Positions 8,699-17,487 of a stretch of DNA of 43,157 nucleotides are shown in pieces; positions within the stretch are counted from its first letter, which is position 1; the number at the start of each line of letters is the position of its first letter. Made by a program: the position numbers and the translations under genes. Under the pieces are notes generated by a model that was not told where the DNA came from, ran no database searches, and saw only the letters and a program-made list of their open reading frames with translations. This stretch comes from Hyphococcus sp. (GTDB lineage Bacteria; Pseudomonadota; Alphaproteobacteria; Caulobacterales; Parvularculaceae): assembly GCA_028285645.1 (NCBI GenBank), contig JANQOV010000039.1, positions 1 through 43,157 on the forward strand, written 5' to 3'.

Positions 8699-8739
8699 GC
8701 CGCAGTTGACGTATAAAGATGTATTTCGTCGGCTGCGGC
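8699..8739 (+). promoter_or_regulatory. 13-bp RNA hairpin between receptor and protease genes
   Basis: GCCGCAGTTGACG (8699-8711) pairs along its whole length with CGTCGGCTGCGGC (8727-8739) in RNA, counting two G-U pairs, with a 15-nt AU-rich loop. No T-run follows, so it is not a classical terminator. It may set a step-down in expression after the receptor gene or protect an RNA end. Confidence 0.45.
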
Positions 8740-8790
8740 TATCTATTGTATAGGTAAAGACACGCAATCCACAGGACAGACACCTGCTTT

Positions 8791-10359
8791 ATGGCTTTAC
8801 GACTTTGCATTCTAGGAATCTCTTTCTTGGCTATGACAGCGCAAGCCGCTGCCGACGTGAAAGACGTTGCAGCGCGCGAGGCGTTGTTTGATATGATCGT
8901 GGAAAAGACCATGGCGCGAGAAGCCTGGTCGCCACATAAGAACAAGGTAAACGGCGTTTCCTTCCCGGAAGCGTTCGAGCCGTTCCGTGAGGAATTCATC
9001 AGCGCCGAAACAGATGAAGCGTTGTTCTATGCCATTACAAGACTATCGAACGTTCGATATGACGGCCATTTATCGGTGACGCCGGTTGAAGGCGGACTGG
9101 CCCTGAAGGAACACCCGCCGCTCGCAGCGCCAATCCACCTAATGTTTGATTTCAGCGAGCAAGAGCCGGCGCTCTTTGTCGCAGATTTTAGCGCCGACAT
9201 TTCTGATATCGAAGGGGGAGAACGGCTTTCCATTGGCGACCGCGTCGTGTCGATCAATGGCGTGCCGGCCGCCGAATATGTTAAGAGTACGCGGCTCTAT
9301 CACCGCGCCTCAACCGATGCTTCTTTTAAAATGCGTTTTGTGCGTAGTGCGAACGTCAAATCTACATTATTGCCGGACGCATTTTACCGCGACAGTTTTG
9401 ATCTTGTTTTGAAGCCAAATCGCGGTCGCCAGTATTCTGTCTCTGCGCCATACAAAGACCCGGCTGAGATTGAATTTCGCGGCGTCGGAGATCAGACTTA
9501 CCCAGGCTTCGAAAAGGTCCTCGACTTTACGTCATTCGATTTCTACCGGCCGACAGATGACCGCAAGGTCGTCATTTTCGATTGGTACGGATTCCGGAGC
9601 GACATTGTGGAAGCCATGGACGCCGTCATGGCTTATGCGGACCGTGAAGGGCTGCTGGACCATGACGTTATCTGGGATGGTACGTATTCGCGGGGCGGCG
9701 GCCGCGGCGCCTACGCCATTCAACGTCTTCAATCAAAGCCGTTCAAAACGACATTCGGAAATGTGCGCATAAGCGACGTCATTCCATTGTTTATCGCTGA
9801 GCGGAAGGAACAGTTCGACCGTAGACAGACAATGAGTGATGGATCGCCAGAGTTGGTTGGTGATCCCGCCTGGCTCATGGACTGGTTGTTGGACGACGTC
9901 ACAAAAGGGATAAAGGCCGGTCAGGTCTATTCGAACGATGTTCCTTTTAAGCTCGCACATGCGCCGAAATACTCGGACGGTGTTCTTTATCCAGCAGACA
10001 CGCATTTTAGAGGCAAGATGGTGTGTTGGCTGTCGCCGCGAGGCGGATCCCATTTAGATCAGTTTGCCGCCATCGTTGCGGACAATGGTCTGTGTACAAT
10101 CCTTGGCATGCCTGCCGGCGGTTATTCGAACACGTGGGAATGGGAAGAAACGCTGACTTGGCCCGGAACTGAAGAACCCGTGGTCGAATACATGTGGAAC
10201 ATTGGCCACACGATCCGCCCGAACGGGCAGGTCTTGGAGGGCAATCCCGCGGCAGTCGATGAGTACATCCCGCTTACGGCCGAGAATTACGCCGACTATT
10301 ACGACATTCTGATGGAAAGAACATTCGAGATTTTGAGCGATGACCGCGACAAACGTTGA
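8791..10359 (+). CDS. Secreted PDZ-domain S41-like peptidase
   Basis: A 522-residue protein with a signal peptide of about 21 residues (FLAMTAQAAAD). A PDZ-like segment occurs near residues 125-165 (LSIGDRVVSINGVPAAEYV). The C-terminal half resembles the S41/tail-specific protease core: KVVIFDWYGFRSDI as the core strand, and VCWLSPRGGSHLDQFAAIVADN followed by LGMPAGGYSN, where S41 enzymes carry the catalytic Ser and the G-x-x-T-x-G turn. Ser415 or Ser420 would be the nucleophile, but the motif is not canonical. It probably works in the periplasm on peptides admitted by the upstream receptor. Its end overlaps the next gene by 20 bp. Confidence 0.72.
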   Translation: MALRLCILGISFLAMTAQAAADVKDVAAREALFDMIVEKTMAREAWSPHKNKVNGVSFPEAFEPFREEFISAETDEALFYAITRLSNVRYDGHLSVTPVEGGLALKEHPPLAAPIHLMFDFSEQEPALFVADFSADISDIEGGERLSIGDRVVSINGVPAAEYVKSTRLYHRASTDASFKMRFVRSANVKSTLLPDAFYRDSFDLVLKPNRGRQYSVSAPYKDPAEIEFRGVGDQTYPGFEKVLDFTSFDFYRPTDDRKVVIFDWYGFRSDIVEAMDAVMAYADREGLLDHDVIWDGTYSRGGGRGAYAIQRLQSKPFKTTFGNVRISDVIPLFIAERKEQFDRRQTMSDGSPELVGDPAWLMDWLLDDVTKGIKAGQVYSNDVPFKLAHAPKYSDGVLYPADTHFRGKMVCWLSPRGGSHLDQFAAIVADNGLCTILGMPAGGYSNTWEWEETLTWPGTEEPVVEYMWNIGHTIRPNGQVLEGNPAAVDEYIPLTAENYADYYDILMERTFEILSDDRDKR

Positions 10360-11617
10360 CGATGCAATAAAAAAGGACAACGGACCTTTCGCTTTCTATA
10401 CGAACAGGTCTCTCGGTCTTAAGATTCTGATCTGGATGGGCATTGGGATCCTTGCCGGTATCATATTTGGCGAGCGTGCGACCGTTGTTGCGCCAATCGG
10501 TGATCTTTTTATCAGGCTATTGTTGATGGCTGCCGTCCCGCTGGTGTTCTTTAACTTAATCGCAGGCATTACCAGTCTTTCGAATCTCGCAATTCTGGGA
10601 CGATTGGGCCTTAGAACATTCGCATACTATCTGACGACGACGGCTGCTGCGCTGACGCTCGGGCTTACGATGGCGAGCCTCTTAAAGCCCGGTGTCGGCA
10701 TGCAGCTCACCGAAGAAGTAAGCGATGAATTCGGTGAAGTGCCCGCCGTCGTTGATGTTATACTTAATCTCTTTCCGGAGAATGTGTTTCAGGCTTTTGC
10801 TGAAGGAGACATCGGCAAAGTTGTCGTTTTTGCTATTTTTATTGGCATAACGACGTTGATGCTGCCATCGGAGCAGAAATCAAAACTGCAGGACTTGTTT
10901 GCGCTGATTGCTGAACTTCTGCGCAAACTCGTCGGCGTTATACTCTATTTCGGCCCGATCGGCGTCGGTGCGCTTGCGGCAAATACGGTCGGAGAATATG
11001 GCGACGCTGTCTTTGGTCCGTTGGCGCGGTTCATCGGCACTGTTTGGTTTACGCAGCTCATCATGACATTCTTCTACATGACCATGTTGGTGTTGCTTTC
11101 GGGCCGTAATCCTCTTCGCTGGCTGCAATCAACGGCGCCTCTTTATGCAACAACGGCAGCCACTTGCAGTAGTCTCGCGAGTCTAGTTGTTGCGATGGAA
11201 GTGTCTGAGAAACGGCTAAAGCTGCCGCAAAATGTTTATAGTTTTACGCTTCCCCTCGGCGCGCAATTAAACAAGGACGGCACGTCGATCATGTTGGCGA
11301 CGGTGCTTTTGTTCACGGCGCAAGCGGCGGGGGTTGAATTCACGCTGACGCAAGCGATTACGATCGTCCTAATCGGACTCCTTTTGTCTGAAGGCTCAGG
11401 AGGTATTCCCGGCGGCGGGCTGGTCATTGCTTTGATCTTTGTTGAAGCCTTCAATCTGCCGGTAGAGATTGCCGGCATCGTCGCAGGAATTTACCGATTG
11501 ATCGACATGGGCAGCACGACGGTCAACGTCATGGGCGATCTGGTTTGGACAACCATATTGTCCGACCAAGAAACGCAAAAAGAAAACAAATTATCTGATT
11601 ACGCCGCGGGAGAGTGA
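10340..11617 (+). CDS. Dicarboxylate/amino acid:cation symporter (DAACS/SDF family)
   Basis: This is a 425-residue inner-membrane transporter. The glutamate-transporter fold is recognised from VPLVFFNLIAGITSL, the hairpin region TAATCSSLASL, the TM7 motif NKDGTS (usually NMDGT), the second hairpin GGIPGGGLVIAL and the TM8 motif DMGSTTVNVMGD. It would take up acidic or neutral amino acids, or dicarboxylates, driven by sodium or protons. Overlap with the upstream protease gene and the 3-bp spacing to the next start indicate one operon. The Met-to-Lys change in the NMDGT motif touches a residue that contacts sodium in GltPh, so coupling may differ. Confidence 0.9.
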   Translation: MTATNVDDAIKKDNGPFAFYTNRSLGLKILIWMGIGILAGIIFGERATVVAPIGDLFIRLLLMAAVPLVFFNLIAGITSLSNLAILGRLGLRTFAYYLTTTAAALTLGLTMASLLKPGVGMQLTEEVSDEFGEVPAVVDVILNLFPENVFQAFAEGDIGKVVVFAIFIGITTLMLPSEQKSKLQDLFALIAELLRKLVGVILYFGPIGVGALAANTVGEYGDAVFGPLARFIGTVWFTQLIMTFFYMTMLVLLSGRNPLRWLQSTAPLYATTAATCSSLASLVVAMEVSEKRLKLPQNVYSFTLPLGAQLNKDGTSIMLATVLLFTAQAAGVEFTLTQAITIVLIGLLLSEGSGGIPGGGLVIALIFVEAFNLPVEIAGIVAGIYRLIDMGSTTVNVMGDLVWTTILSDQETQKENKLSDYAAGE

Positions 11618-11619
11618 GT

Positions 11620-14600
11620 ATGATGGTCCGTTTGTTTCTTGCGTGCGCCTGTGCGGTATTGTGCGCCTGGGCGCCGAGTGCTGTGAAAGCGGAGACACAA
11701 GATGATGAGTCTGAGTTTCAAACACTGACTTGGCGGTTCGTCGGGCCGATGATTGGCGGGCGGGTGAATGCTGTCGTCGGGCACCCAACAAACAAAAACA
11801 AATTCTATGCAGGCTATACGGGCGGCGGCGTATGGATGACGCCTGATGCAGGGAACAACTGGTTCAATATCTCAGATGGATATTTCAGGACCGGATCGAT
11901 CGGCGCCATTGATATCTCCCGAACCAATCCAGACATTATATATGTGGGAACGGGTGAGCACGCCTTGCGCGGCGACGTTTCTCATGGCGACGGTGTTTAT
12001 AAATCATCCGATGGCGGCAAGACCTGGGTCAATGTCGGTCTGAAGGAAACGCGGCAGATCCCGCGCATTATCATTCACCCTACAAATCCAGACATTGTTT
12101 ATGTTGCGGCGCTCGGTCATTTCGCAGGACCAAATCCCGAACGTGGCGTCTACCGTACTAAAGACGGCGGCAAGACGTGGGAACAGATTCTTTTTCAGGA
12201 CGAGAGATCAGGCGTCATTGATCTCGTCATGGATCGAAAGCGTCCAAATCTCATCTATGCCGCTACCTGGGAAGTGCAGCGATTTCCATGGGGCATTCGC
12301 AGCGGCGGCGAGGGGAGTAGAATTTATCGCTCCAAAGATGGTGGCGATAGTTGGGAGGAGATAACCGATAAGCCTGGACTGCCGAAAGCATCTGTTCGCG
12401 AACGCATCGGTCTTGCCATTACGGAAGCGCAACAAGGCCGCGTCTATGCATTGATATCGTCAGATGCGGGTAAGGGGCTTTATCGCTCAGACGACGGCGG
12501 CGACGCCTGGCAATTCATGACGGACGATATCAAGCTCTTCGCGCGCGCTTATTACTACATGCATATGCAGGGCGACCCCAGTAACGCTGATCGCGTTTAC
12601 GTGCTCGCAGAGGAACTTTTCCGAAGTGACGACGGCGGCGCCACTTTTGTCGATATGAACGACCTCTCTGAGGCGAACTTACAGAGCGATCATCACGACC
12701 TTTGGATAGACCCTGACAACAGCGACATTCTCGTTGATGGGCAAGATCACGGAGCCCTGATCAGTCTAAATGGTGGGAAGACCTGGTCTGGAAATCACAA
12801 TCAGCCGACCGCGCAGATGTATACGCTAAGCATCGACAATCAGTTTCCCTACTGGCTTTACGGATCGGTTCAGGACTGGGGCTCATACAAGGTCTCAAGC
12901 CGCCCGCGCGGCGGGCGGAACGGCGTAGCTTATGAGCAGCGGACGATTGGTTCGGAGGACGGCCACACAGTCTTCGATCCCGACGATCCGACCGTGCTGT
13001 TCGTCGGGAACCATCATTGGATGCACCGTGTCGATCAGCGTGCGGATAACATGCGTTATATCTCCCCGAGTGATGAACTGCACTATGGTTGGGGCACGGC
13101 GGATCAGGAGTTTCGGTTTTTTTGGGTCTTTCCCATCGTCAGGTCCGATCACAGCGGCGCCCTATATGCAGGTTCGCAATATGTGCACAAGTCGACCGAC
13201 GAAGGCATTAGCTGGAAGGTGATCAGTCCGGATTTAACCGCCGCCGAGCCGGAGACTCTCGAGAAAACGCCTCTGCGCGGGCGCGATACGTCTGACAACG
13301 GCCCCTACTGGGGGCCTATTACCCGAGATAGCAACGGAGATAATTGGAACGCAACGCTCTACACGATCGCAGAGTCGCCGCTTAAGAAAGGTCTCATCTG
13401 GACAGGATCAGATGACGGCCTTATCCACGTTACTCGAAATGATGGGCGTTCATGGGAAAATGTTACCCCGCCTGATCTTCCGCCACGCACGCTAGTGTCG
13501 CGCATTGATCCGTCGCCTTTCGACCCCGGAGCCGCCTATGTCGCGGCGACTAGGTACAAAGTCGACGACATGCGGCCCTACATCTACAAGACCAACGATT
13601 ACGGTGAAACGTGGGCGCGAATTGATGCCGGTCTGCCTGCTGATGATTTCGTGCGTGTTGTGCGCACGGACCCCGAACGGAGCGGGCTTCTTTTTGCCGG
13701 GACCGAAACCTCTATCTATTACTCGCTAAACGACGGCGCAGACTGGAAGCCGCTGCAATACAATCTTCCGCATACGCCAATCCATGACTTGTTAATCAAG
13801 AATCAAGACTTGGTCGTTGCGACGCATGGCCGGGGCTATTGGATCCTTGATGACATTTCGGTCTTCCATCAAATGACTGACAAGGAAGAGTTTGGCGCGC
13901 ATCTATTTAAGCCGCGAGACACCCCGCGATGGCGGCCGGTCAATCGTGGGGCATTGCTTGCCTCACCGCAGCCCTATGGCGTCTACGTTACATATAATCT
14001 TACCGAATCGGCCCAAGAAATCTCCCTTCGGTTTCGAGATTCGACCGGCGCCGTTATCGAGACATTTGAAGAGGTTTCCAACAAAGCCGGTTTAAATCGC
14101 TTCATTTGGACCGATCAGCGGTATCCTGGCGCTGAGGAATTAAAAGGTCACCCAACGCGATCAAACCGACAGATTGGGCCTTTAGCGCTGCCAGGTGACT
14201 ATCGTGTTGAGCTTATTGTAGACGGTGAAGTGTTTGCGCAGGAGTTTTCCTTGCTGCGAAATCCGAACAGCCAGGTCTCAAACCGGGAGTTGAAAGAACA
14301 GTTCGATTTAGCAATAGCGATTCGTGATCGGATAACGGATATCAACCGCACTGTATTGGCCATAAGAGAATTGCGTGACGACATTTACAAATATGCCGGC
14401 GCCGAGAATGAGTTTGAAGAGTTAGTATCCAACCTCGATGAAGCGCTTTACGACATGGAAGCTGTCTTGACAGCATATGAGGTTGAGTATCGGATGCAGT
14501 ATCATGCCATTCCTGTCAGATTGGATGACAAGCTTTACACATTAGCAAGGCGCGTCGCTACCGGCGAAGGAAAACCGACCAAAGCGCAGCGTGAATTATT

Positions 14601-14748
14601 CGAACGGTACTCGGCCGATTACGCGGATGTTTTGTCAGACATGGAACAGTTCTTGGGTGAAGACTTGTCGCGCTTTAATACTGCGCTCCAATCCGCCGGC
14701 GCCGATCCGGTTGAGGCGCCAGTGCATCTGACACGGCTACAACATTGA
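11620..14748 (+). CDS. Secreted BNR/Asp-box beta-propeller protein (sortilin/VPS10-like, glycosyl hydrolase-like)
   Basis: A 1042-residue exported protein with a signal peptide (FLACACAVLCAWAPSAVKA). It holds at least ten Asp-box or BNR motifs of the form S-x-D-x-G-x-T-W (SSDGGKTW, TKDGGKTW, SKDGGDSW, SDDGGDAW, SLNGGKTW, STDEGISW, TRNDGRSW, TNDYGETW and others), which fits a large double beta-propeller like sortilin VPS10 domains or xyloglucan-acting propellers. A C-terminal beta-sandwich plus helical tail follows (residues about 790-1040). No catalytic residues can be assigned, so glycosidase activity is not claimed. ATG 11620 follows GGGAG; GTG 11614 overlapping the symporter stop is an alternative. 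Confidence 0.85.
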   Translation: MMVRLFLACACAVLCAWAPSAVKAETQDDESEFQTLTWRFVGPMIGGRVNAVVGHPTNKNKFYAGYTGGGVWMTPDAGNNWFNISDGYFRTGSIGAIDISRTNPDIIYVGTGEHALRGDVSHGDGVYKSSDGGKTWVNVGLKETRQIPRIIIHPTNPDIVYVAALGHFAGPNPERGVYRTKDGGKTWEQILFQDERSGVIDLVMDRKRPNLIYAATWEVQRFPWGIRSGGEGSRIYRSKDGGDSWEEITDKPGLPKASVRERIGLAITEAQQGRVYALISSDAGKGLYRSDDGGDAWQFMTDDIKLFARAYYYMHMQGDPSNADRVYVLAEELFRSDDGGATFVDMNDLSEANLQSDHHDLWIDPDNSDILVDGQDHGALISLNGGKTWSGNHNQPTAQMYTLSIDNQFPYWLYGSVQDWGSYKVSSRPRGGRNGVAYEQRTIGSEDGHTVFDPDDPTVLFVGNHHWMHRVDQRADNMRYISPSDELHYGWGTADQEFRFFWVFPIVRSDHSGALYAGSQYVHKSTDEGISWKVISPDLTAAEPETLEKTPLRGRDTSDNGPYWGPITRDSNGDNWNATLYTIAESPLKKGLIWTGSDDGLIHVTRNDGRSWENVTPPDLPPRTLVSRIDPSPFDPGAAYVAATRYKVDDMRPYIYKTNDYGETWARIDAGLPADDFVRVVRTDPERSGLLFAGTETSIYYSLNDGADWKPLQYNLPHTPIHDLLIKNQDLVVATHGRGYWILDDISVFHQMTDKEEFGAHLFKPRDTPRWRPVNRGALLASPQPYGVYVTYNLTESAQEISLRFRDSTGAVIETFEEVSNKAGLNRFIWTDQRYPGAEELKGHPTRSNRQIGPLALPGDYRVELIVDGEVFAQEFSLLRNPNSQVSNRELKEQFDLAIAIRDRITDINRTVLAIRELRDDIYKYAGAENEFEELVSNLDEALYDMEAVLTAYEVEYRMQYHAIPVRLDDKLYTLARRVATGEGKPTKAQRELFERYSADYADVLSDMEQFLGEDLSRFNTALQSAGADPVEAPVHLTRLQH

Positions 14749-14837
14749 GCCAGTTAATCTCGGCACGCCACCATGACAACGTCGTAGCCCTCTTCGCGCG
14801 CAAAAGGGGACATAGAAAGAAGCGCCAGCCTTCGGAT

Positions 14838-15773
14838 CTATCGCGCTCGAGCGCGATATTCGTAAGGGCTTTCGCCTTTAATCCTTTTGAACGCCGAGCT
14901 GAACGCAAATGGGCTGCTGTAGCCGACTTTTTCCGAGACGGTTCCCACAGTTTCCTCCGGCCGACAGAGCAAGTCTTCAGCAAGCGCCATGCGCCAATTC
15001 TTGAGAAACGTCATTGGCGGTTCGCCGACAATATCATTGAAGCGGCGGGCGAGAGACGCACGCGATGCATTCGTTTTCGCGGCAAGCTTGTCTAAAGTCC
15101 ACGCATATGCCGGGTCCCCATGAATTAGCTGAAGCGCCCGCTCTACAATCGGATCGCCCTGCGACTGCCACCAGGCAGGGCGATCCGAATCTTGCTTGGC
15201 AGCCCATGCTTTCAGAACAGCTGTCAACAAAAGATCGAGCAGTCGATCGAGAACAGCAGCTTGGCCCGGTTCGTCCTTTGTCACCTCGTCAACGAGGATA
15301 GGAACTAGCGGCGAGTCCCAATCGTCCTTATTGAGCGCTAAAACTGGAGGTAGCGTCTTTGCAAGTTTGTCGCTTACCGTGCTCAAATGCTCATACGCGC
15401 CAACAACAAAGATGCATTCGCCCTCCGGATCGTTCCCCCAGGTGCGCACGCCGTGAGTCATTTCTTCGAGTACGGAATTTCCTTCAAGGTCGCAGCAGCG
15501 CTGTTCGGGATGGATGATAATTTCCGGCTTTGTATCGAGCGCGCCCACGACGTTGTAATGGTCCGGCGCCCGCGTTACGGCGACGCCGCCGGGCGTTACA
15601 TGCAACGGCTCGCCGTTGTCCGGCGCAACCCATAAGTCGCCCTCAACCGCAGCGACAAGAGTGGCTGGGGATTCCGCCAAAATTCGCAACCCCCAAGGCG
15701 GGCTCATAACGCAGCGAAGCGCAAAAGCGCCGCGCGCGCGCGTTCCTTCCAGGAGATTTGCGATAGCGTCCAT
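14838..15773 (-). CDS. AraC family transcriptional regulator with cupin-type N-terminal domain
   Basis: A 311-residue regulator. The N-terminal half (MDAIANLLEG, ALRCVMSPPWGLRI, LHVTPGGVAVTRAPDHYNV) matches the cupin_6/AraC-binding type domain found in regulators of oxidoreductase genes. The C-terminal 100 residues form the two-HTH AraC domain (WTLDKLAAKTNASRASLARRF, then VSEKVGYSSPFAFSSAFKRIKGESPYEYR). It is divergent from DUF1772 with 106 bp between, so it probably controls the three-gene rightward operon. Confidence 0.92.
   Translation of the reverse strand: MDAIANLLEGTRARGAFALRCVMSPPWGLRILAESPATLVAAVEGDLWVAPDNGEPLHVTPGGVAVTRAPDHYNVVGALDTKPEIIIHPEQRCCDLEGNSVLEEMTHGVRTWGNDPEGECIFVVGAYEHLSTVSDKLAKTLPPVLALNKDDWDSPLVPILVDEVTKDEPGQAAVLDRLLDLLLTAVLKAWAAKQDSDRPAWWQSQGDPIVERALQLIHGDPAYAWTLDKLAAKTNASRASLARRFNDIVGEPPMTFLKNWRMALAEDLLCRPEETVGTVSEKVGYSSPFAFSSAFKRIKGESPYEYRARAR
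14839..14858. repeat. Perfect 20-bp palindrome at the 3' end of the AraC gene
   Basis: TATCGCGCTCGAGCGCGATA is a perfect palindrome with no central loop. It covers the last codons of the AraC gene and its stop. It lies where two convergent transcripts meet (the BNR-propeller gene ends at 14748), so the cruciform or hairpin may help end transcription, but no T-run accompanies it. Confidence 0.45.
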
Positions 15774-15879
15774 GGGGTGAATTTAGACGATCTCGTATGA
15801 TTCTGAATAGTCCGAACATGGCCGAATAGAGGGCAGATCCATAGGTTTTGGTGCGCAACGAACAAAACGGATCGTCCCC

Positions 15880-16356
15880 ATGTTTGAAAACTCTCTGACA
15901 GCAATTCTCTGGTTTTGCGCGGTTGGCAGCGGGCTCATGGCCGGCGTCTACTTCGCATTTTCCGGCTTTATCATGGCCTCGTTCGCCCGGATCGAAACAT
16001 CGGCGGGCATTCTCGCCATGCAGTCCATCAATGACGTCATCCTCCGTTCCGCCTTTATGCCGTTTTTCTTCGGAACATCTTTCGCCGCGGCTGGCGTCGC
16101 AGCGTTAGCGTTATCCGATCTGTCCAGATCAGGCGCGGTTTTGATGGCGAGCGCCGGCGTTCTCTATTTCAGCGGCATGTTCCTCTGCACCATGTTCTTC
16201 AACGTTCCTCTGAACAACAAGCTCAAAGAAGCGGATTCACACTCGGCTTACGGCGCCGACGTTTGGGACCTCTATCTGCGCCAATGGACGCGTTGGAACC
16301 ATGTTCGGACCATCGCCTCCGCACTCTCAAGCACCCTCTTTTTCATCTCAATCTAA
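15880..16356 (+). CDS. DUF1772 / anthrone oxygenase-like membrane protein
   Basis: A 158-residue membrane protein with four predicted hydrophobic helices: ILWFCAVGSGLMAGVYFAFS, FMPFFFGTSFAAAGVAAL, VLMASAGVLYFSGMFLCTMF and the C-terminal TIASALSSTLFFISI. The NVPLNNKL segment followed by a W-x-x-Y-x-x-x-W-x-x-W-N-H-V-R ending is typical of DUF1772, annotated in fungi as anthrone oxygenase; bacterial function is not established. It is first in an operon with the MBL-fold gene, 11 bp upstream of it. Confidence 0.85.
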   Translation: MFENSLTAILWFCAVGSGLMAGVYFAFSGFIMASFARIETSAGILAMQSINDVILRSAFMPFFFGTSFAAAGVAALALSDLSRSGAVLMASAGVLYFSGMFLCTMFFNVPLNNKLKEADSHSAYGADVWDLYLRQWTRWNHVRTIASALSSTLFFISI

Positions 16357-16367
16357 GGAGAACCACC

Positions 16368-17441
16368 ATGAAAGCGTTCGAATTTTTTGCATCGGCTGTA
16401 TTCTGGGTCGGTTTGTCGACGGTTGCACTGCAACCAACCTATTCCATGGCCGAAGACGAAGCGCCGGAGCAGCTCAATACGGGCGACGACATAAGTCTGA
16501 CGCCCGATCACCCCAATCACTTCAAGGCATTTGCGCCGGAATTGCCGGAGATGCTCGCCCGCATGCCCGCGATCGACCCCGAAACGGGATTGCATGTGTC
16601 GGAGGTAAAGCCCGGCCTCTTCTACGTGACGGAAGGGGTCTATCAATCGGCGTTTCTTGCCACTGATGATGGCGTCATCGTTTTCGATGCGCCGCCGAGC
16701 TTCGCCCACAAATTACCCGCCGCTATCAGCGAGCATGCGCCCGGCAAGGCGATCCGTTTTCTCGTCTACAGTCACGGCCATCATGACCATATTGGCGGCG
16801 CGCACGTATTAGCCCACGTTGAAGGACTGGAAGTCGTCGCGCACGCGGATGTCGCCGAAAGCATCGCGAAAAGCTGGCGTCCTGGCTTTTTGGCGCCGAC
16901 GAAGACATATACGGGCCCATATGAACTTTCGCTTGGCGGTGAAAAGGTGGAGTTAACGCCGGCGTCCTTTCATGCTGAGGATGTGGACACGATCGTATAT
17001 CTGGCCAAGCAGAAATTCGTCATGGCCGTCGACACAATCACGCCCGGCGAAGCGCCATTCATGAATTTCGGCGCTACGTCGGATGTCGGCGCCTATATGA
17101 CATTCTTCGACACGATCCTAGAGTATGAGTTTGATCATATCTTGTCCGGGCATGTGTCGGTGCTGGGTACGCGCGAAGACGTGATCAAAGCGCGCGACTA
17201 TGCCCAAGATGTCTGGCAAACCGCTGGCGCCGGCATGGCGACTTTCTTAAACCGCTTTAACGCTACGCTCGCAGAGTTCGAATACAAGAACGCCAATCTC
17301 GCCTATCGGGCGACGATCGAAGCCGTGCGGCGAGACTGCGCCAGGGACGTGATTGATCGATGGACCGGCAAATTGTCCGTTGTTGACGTGTGGGCGGATA
17401 GTCACTGCCAGACTGTAATCCTGTATAACATTATGCATTAG
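16368..17441 (+). CDS. Exported MBL-fold metallo-hydrolase
   Basis: A 357-residue protein with an N-terminal signal segment (AVFWVGLSTVALQPTYSMA). The metallo-beta-lactamase motif H-x-H-x-D-H is at His136, His138, Asp140, His141 (VYSHGHHDHIGG). Further ligands are probably the His in TPASFHAEDVDT, the Asp in FVMAVDTITPG and the His in ILSGHVSVLG. The substrate is unknown; the family includes lactonases, sulfatases and thiolesterases. The ribosome site AAGGAG precedes ATG 16368. It is followed 46 bp later by a serine hydrolase of the penicillin-binding fold. Confidence 0.88.
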   Translation: MKAFEFFASAVFWVGLSTVALQPTYSMAEDEAPEQLNTGDDISLTPDHPNHFKAFAPELPEMLARMPAIDPETGLHVSEVKPGLFYVTEGVYQSAFLATDDGVIVFDAPPSFAHKLPAAISEHAPGKAIRFLVYSHGHHDHIGGAHVLAHVEGLEVVAHADVAESIAKSWRPGFLAPTKTYTGPYELSLGGEKVELTPASFHAEDVDTIVYLAKQKFVMAVDTITPGEAPFMNFGATSDVGAYMTFFDTILEYEFDHILSGHVSVLGTREDVIKARDYAQDVWQTAGAGMATFLNRFNATLAEFEYKNANLAYRATIEAVRRDCARDVIDRWTGKLSVVDVWADSHCQTVILYNIMH

Positions 17442-17487
17442 AACTCAGGATGCTCTGCGTTACATACCAAGTCTACGGAGAAACCAG

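Noticed and set aside
11620-14748. Regularly spaced GGCGGCAAGACCTGG-like repeats suggesting a repeat array
   Set aside because: They are codons for the Asp-box motifs of the propeller, vary in spacing, and are not a CRISPR or tandem array.
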